Source: Pseudomonas typographi (GTDB lineage Bacteria > Pseudomonadota > Gammaproteobacteria > Pseudomonadales > Pseudomonadaceae). From it: 61,936 nt of DNA. Below, piece by piece: positions 60,047-61,936 of this stretch. The DNA lies in NCBI RefSeq assembly GCF_014694385.1, contig NZ_JAAOCA010000033.1, positions 1-61,936 on the forward strand. Direction: 5' to 3'. Position numbers and translations under genes: made by a program. Position 1 is the first letter of the stretch. The number at the start of each line of letters is the position of its first letter. Below the pieces are notes generated by a model. It searched no databases, had not been told where the DNA came from, and saw only the letters and a program-made list of their open reading frames with translations.

Positions 60047-60819
60047 TGACGATCCTCGACAGCCCCTCCCAGCCGGGTGATAGCGCTGGGTTCTACGCCT
60101 CTGGTTCGGGTGATCGGTTGTTCAGCGACGATCATTTCCCTCCGGCCATTAGCGCTTTCCTGCAGTCGGAACGTGCTTTGCTGGCCGCGGCGGCGCGGCA
60201 CAAGCACGCCATTGTCGAAATTGGCTGCCACGAGGGCACGCACGCCGAATGGTGCCGGGCGGCTGGGAAGCACTACCTTGGGGTGGACCCGGTCGAACGC
60301 TATATTCGGCAAGGCCTTGCCAAGCAACCTGATTTTGGTGAAAGGGAGTGCAAGCTGGTGGTGGGAAGCGCGGAGCAGATCGATGAGATCATCGTGCGAG
60401 AACTGGATGGAATTCTGCCAAGCGATATTTTGATATTCATCCCGTTCAACTGCTTCGGCAACATCACCGCAGTCGAGTCGGCCGTGGGTAGCATCGCACG
60501 CTCGGGTTGTTCGCTGTTGCTCAGCGCGTACCAAACGTCGCTACCTGCGCTACTGGCGCGCTTTTCCTACTATGCAGCCTGTGGCTATAACCCGCTGACC
60601 CTGAGCCGCAGTGAGCGCGGCGAGTTGTTCCATGACAACAACGGGCTGCATACCTATGCATACGCCGCCGCGTGGTTGAGTGCATTGTTCTCGCGCTTTG
60701 CGATGACAGTGACACCAATCCGCCACGGGGGGATCGGCCAGGCTTACGTTACGCCGGACCTCGAAGGAGGAGTCACTGGCATCTTGGATAGTGCTGGAGC
60801 CGATTTAGATAATCCCTAG
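60046..60819 (+). CDS. SAM-dependent class I methyltransferase
   Basis: A 257-residue methyltransferase. Motif I is AIVEIGCHEGTHAEWC, motif II is YLGVDPVERYI and motif IV-like is DILIFIPFNCFGN. The ATG at 60046 overlaps the preceding stop (TGATG); ATG at 60037 would add three residues. It closes the operon with the radical SAM and B3/4 genes. Acceptor unknown; O-, N- or C-methylation of the pathway product is possible. Confidence 0.85.
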   Translation: MTILDSPSQPGDSAGFYASGSGDRLFSDDHFPPAISAFLQSERALLAAAARHKHAIVEIGCHEGTHAEWCRAAGKHYLGVDPVERYIRQGLAKQPDFGERECKLVVGSAEQIDEIIVRELDGILPSDILIFIPFNCFGNITAVESAVGSIARSGCSLLLSAYQTSLPALLARFSYYAACGYNPLTLSRSERGELFHDNNGLHTYAYAAAWLSALFSRFAMTVTPIRHGGIGQAYVTPDLEGGVTGILDSAGADLDNP

Positions 60820-61270
60820 GGTGCAACTCTATAGCCGCCACTGCAGCGCTGCGCAGGTGTAGGGGCTCTATGGCGCAACCGACCGTGGGTTGGCTTCAAA
60901 ATGATCATTCGATCTTGATTCCAATACTGAACTCATGGCCGGTCGTCCGGCCAATCGTTGGCCATCCCAAGATAAGGGAGTGTTGTGACCCTCGCAGGCT
61001 GCGGTTCAATGTTCCCGCCCTGTAGCTGAAGAACAGTGCAGCCAAACCCGAAGGCCGCGCCATCAAGCCACACCACCAGCAGGCGTGGCTGGCCCCTGCC
61101 GAGGTTAAGCGCCCAAAGAAGTGCATCCCTGCGTTATCGTTTTCGCCGAGAACAGCCTAACCATTATCAAATTCAAGTCGCCGTTAGCGCCTTCGCACTC
61201 TTAGGATTACTGTTTTCGCGTACCATCTTCTTCTGGTTATCATTTTCTAGCGCTCGTTAGGGATTCGGCT
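60820..61270. other. Intergenic stretch without recognised gene
   Basis: About 450 bases with no credible coding frame. An AT-rich piece lies at 61170-61250 just before the Fic remnant and may be its old promoter region. Confidence 0.4.
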
Positions 61271-61809
61271 ATGCAGGCAGGATTCAAGGCACTTGCAGAT
61301 CGCTACGGTATCGCGCTTGCGCAGCCCCTGCGCGTCGAGTCGTTGATCGGTACGACACGCAGGAGCCGCGAGAGCAATGGACATGTCGAGAACACCTATC
61401 CCGCCAGCTACCAGCCGGCGGACGATTTCGCGGGGCATTTCGAATTTGGGCTCAAGTACGAAGAAATTCACCTCGAGTTTTTGCCCGTCTGTTTGCGGCA
61501 GTAGGCCCGGCGCCCATCGAAGCCTGGTGCCGGCAGGCGCCCTTTGGCCAATATGCCCGCCGCACGGGGTTTCTGTACGAGTGGCTGACCGGGCAGCGAC
61601 TGGCTGTGCCAGATGTCACCAATGGCGGCTATGTCGATGCCGTTGCGTCGCAGCAGTACCCCACCCGCATTGAGCCGTTGCGGGTACGGCGCTGGCGCAT
61701 CAACGATATCTGCCCGGTGTAAGGGCGTTCCGCCCCCTGGTCCAGCGTACCGAAACCGTACAACAAGCGCTGCGATTTGACCTGGGTGCGGCACTGCGGG
61801 AGCTGAACC
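61271..61809 (+). pseudogene. Fic-family protein N-terminal part, frameshifted and interrupted by IS66
   Basis: The frame begins GFKALADRYGIALAQPLRVE and runs through NTYPASYQPADDFAGHFEFG, typical of the N-terminal domain that precedes Fic AMP-transferase domains. A frameshift at the T-run near 61481 leads to FARLFAAVGPAPIEAW and LYEWLTGQRLAVPDVTN. A second shift near 61695 leads to LPGVRAFRPLVQRTETVQQA, ending at RELN where IS66 begins. The catalytic HPFxxGNGR part is absent from the window. One shift lies in a homopolymer and could be a sequencing error, but two shifts plus the insertion indicate a dead gene. Confidence 0.7.
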
Positions 61810-61936
61810 GTAAGCGTACGGGGAATACGCCTTGCGCAGGTCAGCCCGGCATCCACTGATGTGGCAGGAGTTGCTCGATCTCACTAGCCTTCTGCGTCGG
61901 CAACCGCATCAGCACATCCTTGAGATACGCGTACGG
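61810..61936 (-). mobile_element. IS66-family insertion sequence, right end (runs off window)
   Basis: The terminal sequence GTAAGCGTACGGGGAATACG at 61810 resembles IS66 inverted-repeat ends, which start GTAAGCG. It is followed by the 3' end of a minus-strand transposase. Host DNA up to 61809 is Fic coding sequence, so the insertion split that gene. An 8-bp target duplication would be the bases at 61802-61809. Confidence 0.75.
61841..61936 (-). CDS. tnpC: IS66-family transposase (TnpC), C-terminal 31 residues
   Basis: The frame entering from the right edge reads PYAYLKDVLMRLPTQKASEI, then EQLLPHQWMPG and a stop. This is the conserved C-terminal element of IS66 transposases, normally about 510 residues. 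The remainder lies outside the window. The stop is 31 bases inside the element's end, as is usual for IS66. Confidence 0.85.
   Translation of the reverse strand, partial: PYAYLKDVLMRLPTQKASEIEQLLPHQWMPG

Noticed and set aside
1..61936. CRISPR arrays, rRNA genes, a replication origin
   Set aside because: No regularly spaced repeats, rRNA-like sequence or DnaA-box cluster was seen.

Overview
The window reads as a chromosome segment of a fluorescent Pseudomonas, probably of the P. putida group. It is GC-rich with strongly GC-biased third codon positions. It carries a typical Pseudomonas core block (tRNA-Ser(UGA), a BI-1/YccA protein, tusDCBE-ybiB, a glutathionyl-hydroquinone reductase and a LexA-boxed radical SAM repair pair), OprD-type porins and many polar ABC importers. 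Assignments come from reading translations and motifs; no search was run.

Layout. (1) 0-8 kb: a decayed catabolic locus. It holds an amidohydrolase running off the left edge, a Dabb protein, and a polyamine-type ABC permease pair whose second permease is fused by a deletion to a broken SnoaL-like gene. A XRE-cupin regulator is divergent from an aldehyde dehydrogenase / DapA-like / FAD-amine-oxidase operon. (2) 7.9-10.6 kb: gene debris (MFS, VOC, a small CxxC protein, phage tail peptidase and integrase fragments) around an intact higBA module, ending at tRNA-Ser(UGA). (3) 10.7-21.3 kb: ordinary core genes, ending with a LysR gene. (4) 21.2-23.6 kb: a small parDE-carrying element flanked by a 26-bp direct repeat of the LysR 3' end, followed by integrase and dehydrogenase debris. 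(5) 23.7-43.4 kb: an indole-3-acetate catabolic region. iacHABICDEFG lies on the minus strand with an OprD porin, an MHS transporter, an FMN alpha-hydroxyacid dehydrogenase and a NIPSNAP gene downstream. A branched-chain-type ABC importer, a PanE-like and a class II aldolase-like gene and a MarR gene (probable iacR) are divergent. (6) 43.4-43.99 kb: cytochrome c and IS66 debris. (7) 44.2-55.2 kb: a divergent locus around a GntR regulator. It has two complete polar amino-acid-type ABC importers, an LLM flavin monooxygenase with its flavin reductase, an SDR and a RidA protein. Three copies of one operator-like motif sit at its promoters. (8) 55.6-60.8 kb: IS66 debris, then an AraC regulator and a compact operon of EamA exporter, B12-binding radical SAM enzyme, B3/4 tRNA-editing-like protein and methyltransferase. 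(9) 60.8-61.9 kb: a frameshifted Fic gene cut by an IS66 element that runs off the right edge.

How it works together. Regions 4-9 look like accessory DNA assembled in modules, with IS66 scraps and recombination scars at the joints. Modules 5 and 7 each pair dedicated uptake with flavin- or Rieske-dependent oxidation and a local regulator. The most novel candidate is module 8. Its content fits a small-molecule pathway, possibly an amino-acid analogue, in which a free-standing B3/4 domain would protect the producer by clearing mischarged tRNA and EamA would export the product. That reading is inference.
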